From Prauserella endophytica (GTDB lineage Bacteria > Actinomycetota > Actinomycetes > Mycobacteriales > Pseudonocardiaceae), in assembly GCF_005146945.1 (NCBI RefSeq), contig NZ_SWMS01000011.1, forward strand, positions 124,001 to 188,000: a stretch of 64,000 bases of DNA, written 5' to 3'. This document shows positions 51,024 through 59,286 of this stretch, piece after piece (position 1 is the first letter of the stretch; each line of letters starts with the position of its first letter). The translations under genes were made by a program, and so were the position numbers. A model generated the notes under the pieces. That model had not been told where the DNA came from. It saw nothing but the letters and a program-made list of their open reading frames with translations, and did no database searches.

Positions 51024-52847
51024 ATGAGTGCTACGCATCGCGAGGCACGCCGGACAGACGCCATTCGGTCTGCCAAGGAGTCCCTGCTCTCACGCGGCCT
51101 GCTGCATACCGACACCCGGCCGGAATGGTTGCCCGCCGAGATCGACCGGAGCTGGCGCCGCTCCTTGGGCGCGGGCGCGGTGTGGGAGTCCAGCGCGTTC
51201 CGATACGTCAACGAGTTCGACCTCGACAGCGAGCTGAACCGGGCCGCGCGTCCGGTCCTTGACCGCCTCATGGCCATGTTGCAGGACATGGGAACCGCGA
51301 TCTTCCTGGCCGACAAGACCGGCCAGATCGTGGCCCGGCGTGTGGCCGACCACAGTGAACGGACGAGGTTCGACAACGCGTGTGCGGCCGAGGGATTCGA
51401 CTTCTCCGAGGAGAAGATCGGGACCAACGGACTCGGCACACCCATGCAGGAGGGCGACGCGGTCTTCGTGCGCGGACCCGAGCACTTCAACGCGGCCCTC
51501 GAGGACCTGGCGTGCGCGGGCACGGCGATCAGGCACCCGGCCACCGGTCGCCTGATGGGGTCGCTGTCGTTGGCCGCCCCCGCGGACACGGCCGAGACGA
51601 TGATGCTGGCGATGGCCCGCGAAGGCGCCCGGCAGATCACCGACAACCTGACCGCCACAGTGGGGCGGCGAGAGATGGCCCTCGGTCGCAGCTACCAGAA
51701 GTACCGTTCGAGGGGGCCGGTCATCGTGCTGAACCGCGACACGGTGATGACCAACGTTTCGGGGCTGTCGTTCCTCAACGTCGAGAACCACGCTCTGCTG
51801 TGGGAGGCGCTGATCGGTCAGGACTGGTCGCGGGGCTCGTGCGAACTGGAACTGGACCTGCAGGTTCTGCAGGCGCAGGTGGTCGGGCACCGACTCGACG
51901 AGCTCGACGGCGAGCCGGCCTTCGCCGTGGAGATCGTGGATCGCAGGCACCAGACGGTCTCCCGCGCGCGTTCTCAGGCACGGTCGGTCGAAGACAGGTA
52001 CGTTGCCGGGCTGCACCGTGCGGCCGCCCGGAGCAACGCACCTCTGTCGGTCACCGGGCCGAGCGGAGCCGGCAAGCTCCACGTCGCCCTGACCTGGCTG
52101 CGCTCAACCGGACATCCGGATCCCCTGGTGTTGGACGCCGGGGACCTGGGGCACGACCCTTCCTGGCGGCGCCGCGCCAAGGACGCCCTCGCCTCAGGTG
52201 GCGCGGTCGTGCTCCGCAGGCTGGAGGACCTCGCGGAGAGCCAGGTCAATGCGGTGAAGGCACTCGCCGAGGTCAGCACCCGGGCGGTAGAGCCGCGTGA
52301 CCACACGGAAACCGCCCAGGACGGTGCCGAGCCGCGGCTGATCGTCACCGCCGACCCCACCAGGTGCTCGGGGCCGGTCCTCGGCGTCCTGGCGTGCGCG
52401 ACACCCGGAGCCGAACTGCCCGCACTGGCGCACCGAGAGGCAGAGTTACCGGTGATCATCGATGCGCTTGTGGGCGAGCTTCCCCCGCATCGGCGTCCTC
52501 TCCTTTCCGCGCCCTCCATGCAGGTGTTGCGCAGATGGCACTGGCCCGGCAACGTCGCGGAGCTGCGGTCGGTGGTCGAGACGCTCGCTCGTGAAAGACC
52601 CGGTCGGTACGTGAGTCCCGCTGACCTGCCGCCCCGCATGCAGGCGGCGGTCAACCGCCGCAACCTGTCGCGCATGGCGGCCGCCGAACGAGCCGAGATC
52701 ATCGCGGCACTGCGTCAGGCCGAGGGCAACAAATCCAGGGCGGCCGAGGCGCTCGGAATCGGCCGGAACACCCTGTACCGCAAGCTCCACACACTCGGCA
52801 TCGACGACGCATTGCTGTCCGAACCCGACGTCCCCGCACTCCGGTAA
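51024..52847 (+). CDS. AcoR-like transcriptional activator (GAF, degenerate AAA+, Fis HTH)
   Basis: 607 aa. A GAF-type sensor region (about 60-210) contains EKIGTNGLGTPMQEGDAVFVRG, typical of AcoR/MimR-like proteins. The AAA+ region keeps a Walker-A-like GPSGAGK (around 346) but has GGAVVLRRLEDL in place of Walker B and no GAFTGA loop. A C-terminal Fis-type HTH (NKSRAAEALGIGRNTLYRKLHTLG) ends it. Actinomycetes generally lack sigma-54, which fits the loss of GAFTGA. ATG 51024 follows GAGGAG. It is divergent from the catabolic run and probably its ketone/alcohol-responsive activator. Confidence 0.9.
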   Translation: MSATHREARRTDAIRSAKESLLSRGLLHTDTRPEWLPAEIDRSWRRSLGAGAVWESSAFRYVNEFDLDSELNRAARPVLDRLMAMLQDMGTAIFLADKTGQIVARRVADHSERTRFDNACAAEGFDFSEEKIGTNGLGTPMQEGDAVFVRGPEHFNAALEDLACAGTAIRHPATGRLMGSLSLAAPADTAETMMLAMAREGARQITDNLTATVGRREMALGRSYQKYRSRGPVIVLNRDTVMTNVSGLSFLNVENHALLWEALIGQDWSRGSCELELDLQVLQAQVVGHRLDELDGEPAFAVEIVDRRHQTVSRARSQARSVEDRYVAGLHRAAARSNAPLSVTGPSGAGKLHVALTWLRSTGHPDPLVLDAGDLGHDPSWRRRAKDALASGGAVVLRRLEDLAESQVNAVKALAEVSTRAVEPRDHTETAQDGAEPRLIVTADPTRCSGPVLGVLACATPGAELPALAHREAELPVIIDALVGELPPHRRPLLSAPSMQVLRRWHWPGNVAELRSVVETLARERPGRYVSPADLPPRMQAAVNRRNLSRMAAAERAEIIAALRQAEGNKSRAAEALGIGRNTLYRKLHTLGIDDALLSEPDVPALR

Positions 52848-52972
52848 CCGGGCCTGATCACAGCAGGCGTGCATTCTCCTGTCGTACGGCATGCAGCGCC
52901 GAGTCAGTTGGTCACCACCCGGCGAAGGCGATCCGCGGACCCGGCTCTCACCCGGAATTGGTCGCCACCGGC

Positions 52973-53076
52973 ATGCGCGAGATCTACACCGCACCCACCC
53001 CGGAAACCGCCGAAATCGCGTCGGGTACACCACCGACCTCATCGAGAACATCGACTTCCAACTCCGCGAACTCCAT
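52973..53076 (+). mobile_element. IS256-family (Mutator) transposase relic
   Basis: MREIYTAPTPETAEIA, then in another frame GYTTDLIENIDFQLRELH. These match two blocks (REIYTAPT.EAAE and YTTNAIESLNYQLRK) that are about 45 residues apart in intact IS256-type transposases, so a deletion joined them. No terminal inverted repeats or flanking target duplication were seen. It occupies the gap between the activator gene and soxR. Confidence 0.75.
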
Positions 53077-53122
53077 GCGGCCTGCCCAGTATGGGAGTTC
53101 GACGCGTGTTGCCAACGGTCCG

Positions 53123-53668
53123 TCACCCTTCGACTTGCGATGGTCGGTGTCGCTGCGCCCGCCGACGTCGCATCCCGGGCTGCTGGCTTTGAATGCGCAC
53201 CGGCCCGGGCCCCTGTGGTTGGAGGGTGTCGTCAGGGTTGAGGAGAAGGCAGGCTTTCATGGAGAGGCATCCGCAGCCGATGCATCCAGTGAGTTCCCGC
53301 TCGAGCGATTCGAGTTGTCGGCGTCGTTCCTCCAGTTGACGCTTCCAAGCGCGGGAGACGCGCTGCCAATCCTCGTGCGTGGGCGCATGATCGGTGGGTA
53401 GACGACGGAAAACGCTGGCGACGTCGGCGAGCGGTATGCCGAGTCGTTTGGCGACCAGGACCAGCGAGATGCGGCGTAGCATGTGCCGTTCGTAGAGGCG
53501 TTGGTTCGACGAGGTTCGCAGGCTGGTGATCAAGCCCTTGCGTTCGTAGAAGTGCAACGCGGAAGCGGATACCCCCGTTCGTCGCATCACCTCGCCGATG
53601 GTCAGCGGTTCGGATGGGTCGATGTGACGGGCCGGCAGCGCGGCCAGCTCATCGGGGTTCTCGGGCAT
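53123..53668 (-). CDS. soxR: Redox-sensitive transcriptional activator SoxR
   Basis: A 181-aa MerR-family protein. The N-terminal winged helix is LTIGEVMRRTGVSASALHFYERKGL. The [2Fe-2S] ligands Cys129, 132, 134 and 140 lie in CIGCGCLSMKAC, the exact spacing of SoxR. It responds to redox-cycling compounds. The roughly 35-residue basic tail after the usual end (GPGPVRI) is unusual. Its start lies 20 bp inside the end of the efflux gene, so the two are co-transcribed from the SoxR-box promoter. ATG 53668. Confidence 0.93.
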   Translation of the reverse strand: MPENPDELAALPARHIDPSEPLTIGEVMRRTGVSASALHFYERKGLITSLRTSSNQRLYERHMLRRISLVLVAKRLGIPLADVASVFRRLPTDHAPTHEDWQRVSRAWKRQLEERRRQLESLERELTGCIGCGCLSMKACLLLNPDDTLQPQGPGPVRIQSQQPGMRRRRAQRHRPSQVEG

Positions 53669-55181
53669 GACGGCCACCTTCCGCGGTGATGGGGCCGCGA
53701 GAGGGCACAAGAAGCAGGGCAGCGACCGCCACTGACAGCAGGAGGCACGCGGTGCCGACGCCGATCTGCGTGAAGTGCCAGGAGACCGTGAACGCGTCGA
53801 TCTCGGTGCTGTAGTCCCGGCCGGTGGGAGAGCTGAGATGGCCGGCAGCGACATCGGATGCATGGCCGGAGTCACCGAGCCGGACGGTGAGGAACCCGAG
53901 GAGCATCGCGCTGAACGCGGCAATCACGAGAGCTTCTGCCGCTCCGCGGAGTGTGTTGAGGAAACCGGCGGCTGTACCGACGAGGCGTGCCGGGACCAGG
54001 GACATCGCCTGACCATCAGTGATACCGAACGAGATCCCCATGCCGATCCCGATGAGCAGCAGCGGGACGGCGACCAGTGCCGTCGTGTTCTCGGGCCCCA
54101 GGAGTAGCAAACCGAAGTTGCCGGTGATGACGAACACCAGCGCGGTCAGGATCAGTAGCCGCGCAGAGACGCCGCGATTGACCAAGGTGACGGCGAAGAG
54201 CGGGGTGACCAGCACCGGCGCTGTCAGCAACAGCATCGTCAGCCCCGCGGTCGCGGGCGTGTTCCCGGCAGCAGCCTGCAGGTAGGTGGGCAAGAACACC
54301 AGCGCGCCGAGGAAGCCGATCGAGGTGGTCAACGTCGCCAGACACCACCCCATGAACCCGCGTTCAGAGACGAGTTCGGGCGCCAGCACAGGAGCATCGC
54401 TGCGACGCTGCGTGACCACGAACACGATGAACGCTGCCCCGCCGAGGGCAGCCGCACTCAAGATCGTCGGGTGCGCCCAGCCGACTTCCGGCCCTTCGAG
54501 AAGCGCGAACATGAACGCGCTGAGAGCGGCGACGAACAACACGCTCCCGATCCAATCGGTGCGGCCGTGGTCTGCGCGTGATTCCTGGAGGCGCCCTGCA
54601 CCGCATGCGATGAGCGTGCCGACGATCGCGAACGCCACGAAGCTGCCGCGCCACCCGGTCAGGGCGATCAGTCCGCCAACCATTGTCGGGCCTACGGCGA
54701 TGCCGACTCCGGCCATCGTTCCCATGAGCGCGAAGGCCCGATTTCGTGCGGCCCCTTCGTAGCTCGACGCCAACAGCGCTCCGCCCGCGGCCATCACTCC
54801 GGCACCGCCGATACCGGAAACGATTCGAGCGATATCCAGAACCAGGATCGTCGGTACCAAAGCCGTGACCAGGAATCCGGCTGAGAACACGGCGGCTGCG
54901 ACGATGAAGACACGACGCCGACCCGCGCGATCTGCCGCTGCGCCCGCAACGAGCGTCATCGCGGCGAAGGCGAGGTTGTATCCGGCGACCACCCAGTTCA
55001 ATGCCGAACCCGAGGCAGTGAGATCTCGGCCGATGTTCGGCAATGCGATCGCCGTTCCGGAGATCGACATCGCCACCAAGGCGACGCCGACCAAGACGAC
55101 TGGCAGCGTCAATCGCGACGGCAGACGCGACACGGCACCGAGTGAGGCACCTGCGGAACTGCTGGTGGCCGGAGAGTCCAT
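53649..55181 (-). CDS. MFS drug efflux transporter, DHA2-like (14 helices)
   Basis: 510 aa with about 14 hydrophobic helices. The helix 2-3 motif AADRAGRRRVFI, motif C-like GIAVGPTMVGGLIALTGWRGSFVAF, and the length assign it to the DHA2 drug:proton antiporters. A SoxR box lies 52 bp upstream, and soxR itself follows in the operon, so it likely exports redox-active compounds such as pigments or quinones. ATG 55181 is preceded by AAAGGA. Confidence 0.9.
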   Translation of the reverse strand: MDSPATSSSAGASLGAVSRLPSRLTLPVVLVGVALVAMSISGTAIALPNIGRDLTASGSALNWVVAGYNLAFAAMTLVAGAAADRAGRRRVFIVAAAVFSAGFLVTALVPTILVLDIARIVSGIGGAGVMAAGGALLASSYEGAARNRAFALMGTMAGVGIAVGPTMVGGLIALTGWRGSFVAFAIVGTLIACGAGRLQESRADHGRTDWIGSVLFVAALSAFMFALLEGPEVGWAHPTILSAAALGGAAFIVFVVTQRRSDAPVLAPELVSERGFMGWCLATLTTSIGFLGALVFLPTYLQAAAGNTPATAGLTMLLLTAPVLVTPLFAVTLVNRGVSARLLILTALVFVITGNFGLLLLGPENTTALVAVPLLLIGIGMGISFGITDGQAMSLVPARLVGTAAGFLNTLRGAAEALVIAAFSAMLLGFLTVRLGDSGHASDVAAGHLSSPTGRDYSTEIDAFTVSWHFTQIGVGTACLLLSVAVAALLLVPSRGPITAEGGRHAREPR

Positions 55182-55232
55182 CGGAGAGTCCTTTCGGTCG
55201 AGGCCACACGCACTCGACACAGCCACTCCAGC

Positions 55233-55252
55233 ACCTCAACCGTGGTTGAGGT
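55233..55252 (-). promoter_or_regulatory. SoxR box
   Basis: ACCTCAACC-GT-GGTTGAGGT, a perfect 9-bp inverted repeat around 2 bp. It matches the CCTCAA...TTGAGG core known for SoxR boxes. In the minus direction TTGACC overlaps its upstream edge as a -35, placing the palindrome in the spacer as MerR-type activators require. No good -10 hexamer is visible. Confidence 0.88.
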
Positions 55253-55460
55253 CAAGCTCGAACGGGCCGGAGGCCGAGACCATGGCGCGCCACATGCGAA
55301 AAGTCCTGCCAGGGGGCGGCTCTGCTCGGGACAGTCCGAGTGGCAGATCAATGTGCCAGGCTCGACCCGGGTGGCCGTGCCGGTCACGGTCCCGCATCGC
55401 GATCCGGACGGGTGGGCATCGACGAGCACCTCGTCGCCACCCGTGCACGTCCGGCGCCGG

Positions 55461-55994
55461 TCAGCGCCCTCTGCGGGCGAGGGCGCGCTGCAGTAGCGGC
55501 AGCGTGCCGAAGACGACGGTCGGCACCAGCAGGAGCGTGAGCAGCAGCGTGCGCACGAGGCCGGGCCAGGCGTCGAGGTGCGGCATCAGCACGGCGTTGA
55601 CGAGCGCCGCGGGAGGGAACAGCGCCGCCCAGATCAGCACCGCCGAGCGCAGGCGCGACGGCGCCGGCCGGCCGCTTGCCGCGGCCACGAGGCCGAACTC
55701 CGCGAGGGGCAGGGCGACGGGCTCGCCACGGGTGAGTTCGTCGCCCTCCGCGAGCCGCCGGGCTCGCGTGCCGCTGCGCTCCCAGCGCAGCAGCGCCTCC
55801 GCACCCGCGAACGATACTCCGATGTGGACGGTGACGGTGCCGTCCACGACCCGCGTGCCGACGTGCGCGCCGAGGTGGCCGGGGAAACCGGCCGCGTCGC
55901 GGCACAGGTCGTGTGCCCACCGCGTCAGCGCGGCGCCGCCGGGACCGCGCGCCGTGCGCGAAACGAACACGGTGACCGGCAGCGCCCTGCTCAT
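55461..55994 (-). CDS. ABM-like membrane protein of unknown function
   Basis: 177 aa. The first 90 residues look like an antibiotic-biosynthesis-monooxygenase type ferredoxin fold (VTVFVSRTARGPGGAAL...WAHDLCRDAAGFPGHLGAHV). Two hydrophobic helices follow (LRSAVLIWAALFPPAALVNAVLM and LVRTLLLTLLLVPTVVFGTLPLL). Proteins with this layout are annotated as ABM-domain membrane proteins without known role. Its ATG shares one base with the stop of the ThDP enzyme gene, so it belongs to that operon. Confidence 0.65.
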   Translation of the reverse strand: MSRALPVTVFVSRTARGPGGAALTRWAHDLCRDAAGFPGHLGAHVGTRVVDGTVTVHIGVSFAGAEALLRWERSGTRARRLAEGDELTRGEPVALPLAEFGLVAAASGRPAPSRLRSAVLIWAALFPPAALVNAVLMPHLDAWPGLVRTLLLTLLLVPTVVFGTLPLLQRALARRGR

Positions 55995-57670
55995 CAGCGC
56001 GCCCGTGGCGGGGTGAGCCCGTAGGGCAGCCCCTCCATCCGGTCCTGGATGATGTCGACGATGCAGGGGCCCGGCGTGGCGAGCGCCTCCTCGACGGCGG
56101 GCCGCAGCGCCGCGTCGGACGTGACGCGGATGCCGTGCCCGCCGAGGAGCCGCGCGTACTCGGCGAAGTCGGGATTGCCTAGGAACACTCCCTGGTAGCG
56201 CTCATCGTGGGCGAACCGCTGCCGGTCGCGGGTGTTGCCGTACGAGAAGTTGTTGACCACGACCGTGAGGACGTCGATGCCCTCGCGCACGCACGTCTCG
56301 AAGTCCTGCGCCACCATCCAGAAGCTGCCGTCGCCGCTGAGCGTGACGATCCGCTCGCCCGGCCTGGCCAGCGCCATCCCCATCGCGGCGGGGAAGCCCC
56401 ACGCCATCGCGCCACCCGCCGAGCCGTAGTAGCTGCGGGGCCGGTCGACGTGCACGTGCCGCGCCACCCAGGGCCCGAACGTGTGCACGTCCTGCACCAG
56501 CACGATTCCCTCGCGCTCGGCGAGGCCCTGCACGGCCCGGACCAGCGCGGCGGAGCTGACCGTGCCCTTGTCCGGTGTCGCCTCCGGCGGAGGCGCCGAC
56601 ACCTCGTCGAACTCCTTGCGCAGCTCGACCCTGCGTGCGGTACGCCGCTCCGCCCGTCCGGGATCGTCCGCGACGAGCGGGCCCAGCGCCTCGGCTAGCG
56701 AGCGGGCGGCGGCTCCGGCGTCGGAGACCAGCCCGACCGAGGGCGGGTACACCCGGCCCAGCTCCCCAGGATCGACGTCGGCGTGCACGAGCCGCGCCGA
56801 CGGCGGCACCAGCGACCAGCGCTTGGTGGTGAACTCGGAGAACCGGCAGCCGAGCGCGACGACGACGTCGGCCTCCCGCACGATCCGGTCGGTCACGTCG
56901 TGCGCGCCGTAGCCGAGCGCGCCAAGGAACGCGGGATGGCTGTTGGGCACCGCGTTCTTGCGCAGCCACGTGCTGACCACGGGTGCCCCCGCCGTCTCGG
57001 CCAGCGCCAGCACGGCGTCCGGGGCTCCCGTGCCTCCGCCGCCCACGATGATCACCGGCCGCTCCGCGGCGGCGAGCAGCCCGGCGGCCTCGGCGATGCC
57101 CCGCGGGTCCGGGGCGGGTGGGTACACGCGGACGCGGGGACCGGGGCCTGCCTGCGCCGGTGCCTGCAACACGTCCAGCGGAAGCGACACGACGACCGGC
57201 CCCGGCCTGCCGCTGACGACGGCACGGACGGCCCGCTGCAGCAACTCCGGGATCCGGTCCGGCTCGGTGATCTCCACGGCCCACTTGCACATCGGGGCGA
57301 ACGCCGAGACCACGTTCATGTCCTCGAACGAGCCGCGGTGGCTGATCGACTGCGGCACCTGCCCGACCAAGGCGAGCAGCGGGACGGACTCGTCGTGGGC
57401 GTTCTGCACCGCGATCGCCAGGTTCGCCGCGCCGGGGCCGCGCGAGGCCAGGCAGACGCCGAGCGGCCCGCCCGCGCGGGAGAACCCGTCGGCCATGAAC
57501 CCGGCGACCTGCTCGTGGCGGGTGGAAAGGTAGCGCACGGCGGCGTGCCTGCCGAGCGCGTCGATGAGCTCCATGATCGTGGTGCCGGGCAGGCCGAAGA
57601 CGTGGGTGACGCCTTCGGCGGCCAGTGTCTCGACGACGAGGTCGGCGCCGTGAAAGGACTCAGACGACAA
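55994..57670 (-). CDS. ThDP-dependent acetolactate synthase-like enzyme
   Basis: 558 aa with three domains: N-terminal Pyr (catalytic Glu in RHEQVAGFMADG, RGPGAANLAIAVQNAHDESVPLL), a central domain, and C-terminal PP with the GDG...NN ThDP motif (GDGSFWMVAQ...VVVNN). It is acetolactate-synthase-like, but no small regulatory subunit is present, so a catabolic 2-oxo acid decarboxylase or carboligase role is as likely. The aldehyde dehydrogenase gene upstream overlaps by 11 bp; a decarboxylase followed by an aldehyde dehydrogenase is a coherent pair. Confidence 0.85.
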   Translation of the reverse strand: MSSESFHGADLVVETLAAEGVTHVFGLPGTTIMELIDALGRHAAVRYLSTRHEQVAGFMADGFSRAGGPLGVCLASRGPGAANLAIAVQNAHDESVPLLALVGQVPQSISHRGSFEDMNVVSAFAPMCKWAVEITEPDRIPELLQRAVRAVVSGRPGPVVVSLPLDVLQAPAQAGPGPRVRVYPPAPDPRGIAEAAGLLAAAERPVIIVGGGGTGAPDAVLALAETAGAPVVSTWLRKNAVPNSHPAFLGALGYGAHDVTDRIVREADVVVALGCRFSEFTTKRWSLVPPSARLVHADVDPGELGRVYPPSVGLVSDAGAAARSLAEALGPLVADDPGRAERRTARRVELRKEFDEVSAPPPEATPDKGTVSSAALVRAVQGLAEREGIVLVQDVHTFGPWVARHVHVDRPRSYYGSAGGAMAWGFPAAMGMALARPGERIVTLSGDGSFWMVAQDFETCVREGIDVLTVVVNNFSYGNTRDRQRFAHDERYQGVFLGNPDFAEYARLLGGHGIRVTSDAALRPAVEEALATPGPCIVDIIQDRMEGLPYGLTPPRAR

Positions 57671-59141
57671 CGTTCACCGCCTTCAGTTCGGTGTAGCTCA
57701 GCAGCTCCTCGACGCTCTCCTCGCGCCCGATCCCGGAGGACTTGGTGCCGCCGAAGGGAACTCCCCAGAAGTGCCGCGACGAGCCGTTGACCCAGACGTA
57801 ACCCGCCTCGACGCGGTCGGCGAGGTCGAGCGCGGTGGAGACGTCGCGGGTCCAGATGCTCGCGGTGAGCCCGTAGTCCACGCCGTTGGCGATTCGGATC
57901 GCGTCGTCGAGGTCGGTGAAGGTGAGCACGGACATGACGGGCCCGAAGACCTCCTCCCGCGCGATCCGCATGCGGGGGTCGACGCCGGTGAAGATCGTCG
58001 GCTCGAGGTAGTAGCCGCGGTCGAGACCGTCCGGCCTGCCGCCGCCGTGGAACAGCGTGGCGCCCTCGGTCGTGGCGATGTCGATGTAGCGGCAGGACTT
58101 GTCGTACTGCGCGCGTGAGGCGAGCGGGCCCATCTGCGTGGCGGGGTCGACGGGGGAGCCGATCGTGATCCGCCCGATCCGCTCGCGCACGAGCGCCAGT
58201 ACCTCGTCCGCGACGTCGGTGTGCAGCAGCACCCGCGAGGTGGAGCCGCACGACTGGCCCGCGGACCAGGCGAAGTTCATGCCGCCGACGATGCCGTCCG
58301 CCGCGGCCCGGAGGTCGGCGTCGGGGCACACGATGAGCGCGTTCTTGCCGCCCAGTTCGAGGCTGACCTCCTTGACCCCGGACTCGGCGGCGTCGCGCTG
58401 GATGATCCGGCCGACGCGCTCGCTGCCGATGAAGCCGATCCTGCGGACGAGCGGGTGTCGCACGAGTGCCTGGCTCGCGGCGGGCCCGTCGCCGGTGATC
58501 ACCGAGAGGGTGCCCTCGGGCAGGATCCCGGTGGCGATCTCGGCGAGGCGCAGCGCCGACAGCGGGGTGATCTCCGAGGGCTTGAGCACCACCGTGTTGC
58601 CAGCCAGCAGCGGAGCCGCGATCTTGGCGGCGGCGAACATGACGGGGTGGTTGAACGGGACGATCCGCGCGACCACCCCGAACGGCGCCCTGCGGGTGAA
58701 ATGCAGGTTCTCGGCGCTGGCGGGGATCGTATCCCCGCCGAGGTGCGTGGCGTAGTCGGCGAACAGCTCCAGGACGTCGGCGCCCCACCCCACGTCGGTG
58801 CGCATGGCCGTGACCGGGTTGCCGGAGTCGAGCGCGTCGAGCAGCGCCAGCTCGTCCGCGTGGGCCCTGATCGCGGCGGCCAGCTCACGCAGCCTGCCGG
58901 CGCGCTCGCGGGGCTGCACGTTTCGCCAGCCGGTGGCGGCGTCGGCGGCGGAGCGCACGGCCTCGTCGGCGTCCTCCGGTGTCGCGTTCGGCGCCTCGGC
59001 CAGCGGCTCCTCCGTCGCGGGACACTCCACTGTGTACGTCGCGCCAGTGCCGGCCGCGCGCGCGTGCCCGCCCACGGTGAGCCGCCACTCTCGATCGGCG
59101 ACGCCCGCGGCGGTCGCGATCAGGTCGTCCACCACTGACAT
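57660..59141 (-). CDS. Aldehyde dehydrogenase family protein
   Basis: 493 aa, full length. PFNHPVMFAAAKIAAPLLAG, the general base in VSLELGGKNALIV, the nucleophilic Cys in SAGQSCGSTSR, and EEVFGPVMSVL are present, close to betaine-aldehyde and aromatic-aldehyde dehydrogenases. ATG 59141 is preceded by GGAGG 8 nt upstream. It is first in a minus-strand unit with the ThDP enzyme, divergent from the Rieske operon. Confidence 0.9.
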   Translation of the reverse strand: MSVVDDLIATAAGVADREWRLTVGGHARAAGTGATYTVECPATEEPLAEAPNATPEDADEAVRSAADAATGWRNVQPRERAGRLRELAAAIRAHADELALLDALDSGNPVTAMRTDVGWGADVLELFADYATHLGGDTIPASAENLHFTRRAPFGVVARIVPFNHPVMFAAAKIAAPLLAGNTVVLKPSEITPLSALRLAEIATGILPEGTLSVITGDGPAASQALVRHPLVRRIGFIGSERVGRIIQRDAAESGVKEVSLELGGKNALIVCPDADLRAAADGIVGGMNFAWSAGQSCGSTSRVLLHTDVADEVLALVRERIGRITIGSPVDPATQMGPLASRAQYDKSCRYIDIATTEGATLFHGGGRPDGLDRGYYLEPTIFTGVDPRMRIAREEVFGPVMSVLTFTDLDDAIRIANGVDYGLTASIWTRDVSTALDLADRVEAGYVWVNGSSRHFWGVPFGGTKSSGIGREESVEELLSYTELKAVNVVV

Positions 59142-59286
59142 ACGGGCAACCTCCATTCTGAGGAAAACTCCTCTGTACGGAAGAAGGTAGCCCGCGATCG
59201 CGGCGGTTGACAACAGCCGGGGCCACCCGGCATCCTCTTCTCTGCTAAAAAGATTGACGCTCTGTAGAGCAGAAACGAGGCGCGTG
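59142..59286. promoter_or_regulatory. Divergent promoter region of the aromatic-degradation units
   Basis: TTGACA (59207-59212) and TTGACG (59254-59259) are possible rightward -35 boxes without good -10 partners. GCTCT-GT-AGAGC (59259-59270) is a small palindrome, flanked by TCTGCT (59241-59246) and AGCAGA (59268-59273). The AT-rich CTAAAAAGATT lies between. CTCTGTA occurs twice (near 59172 and 59260). Probably operators for an unseen regulator. Confidence 0.4.

Noticed and set aside
34273-55181. Second attachment site (copy of the tRNA-Lys 3' end) marking the right end of the island
   Set aside because: No repeat of GGTTCGAGTCCCTGATGGCG was found by eye up to 55 kb; the island border therefore stays unproven.
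55253-55460. Possible small gene between the SoxR box and the ABM-like protein
   Set aside because: Frames on both strands lack a ribosome site and any recognisable domain. Nothing is supported in this 208-bp gap.
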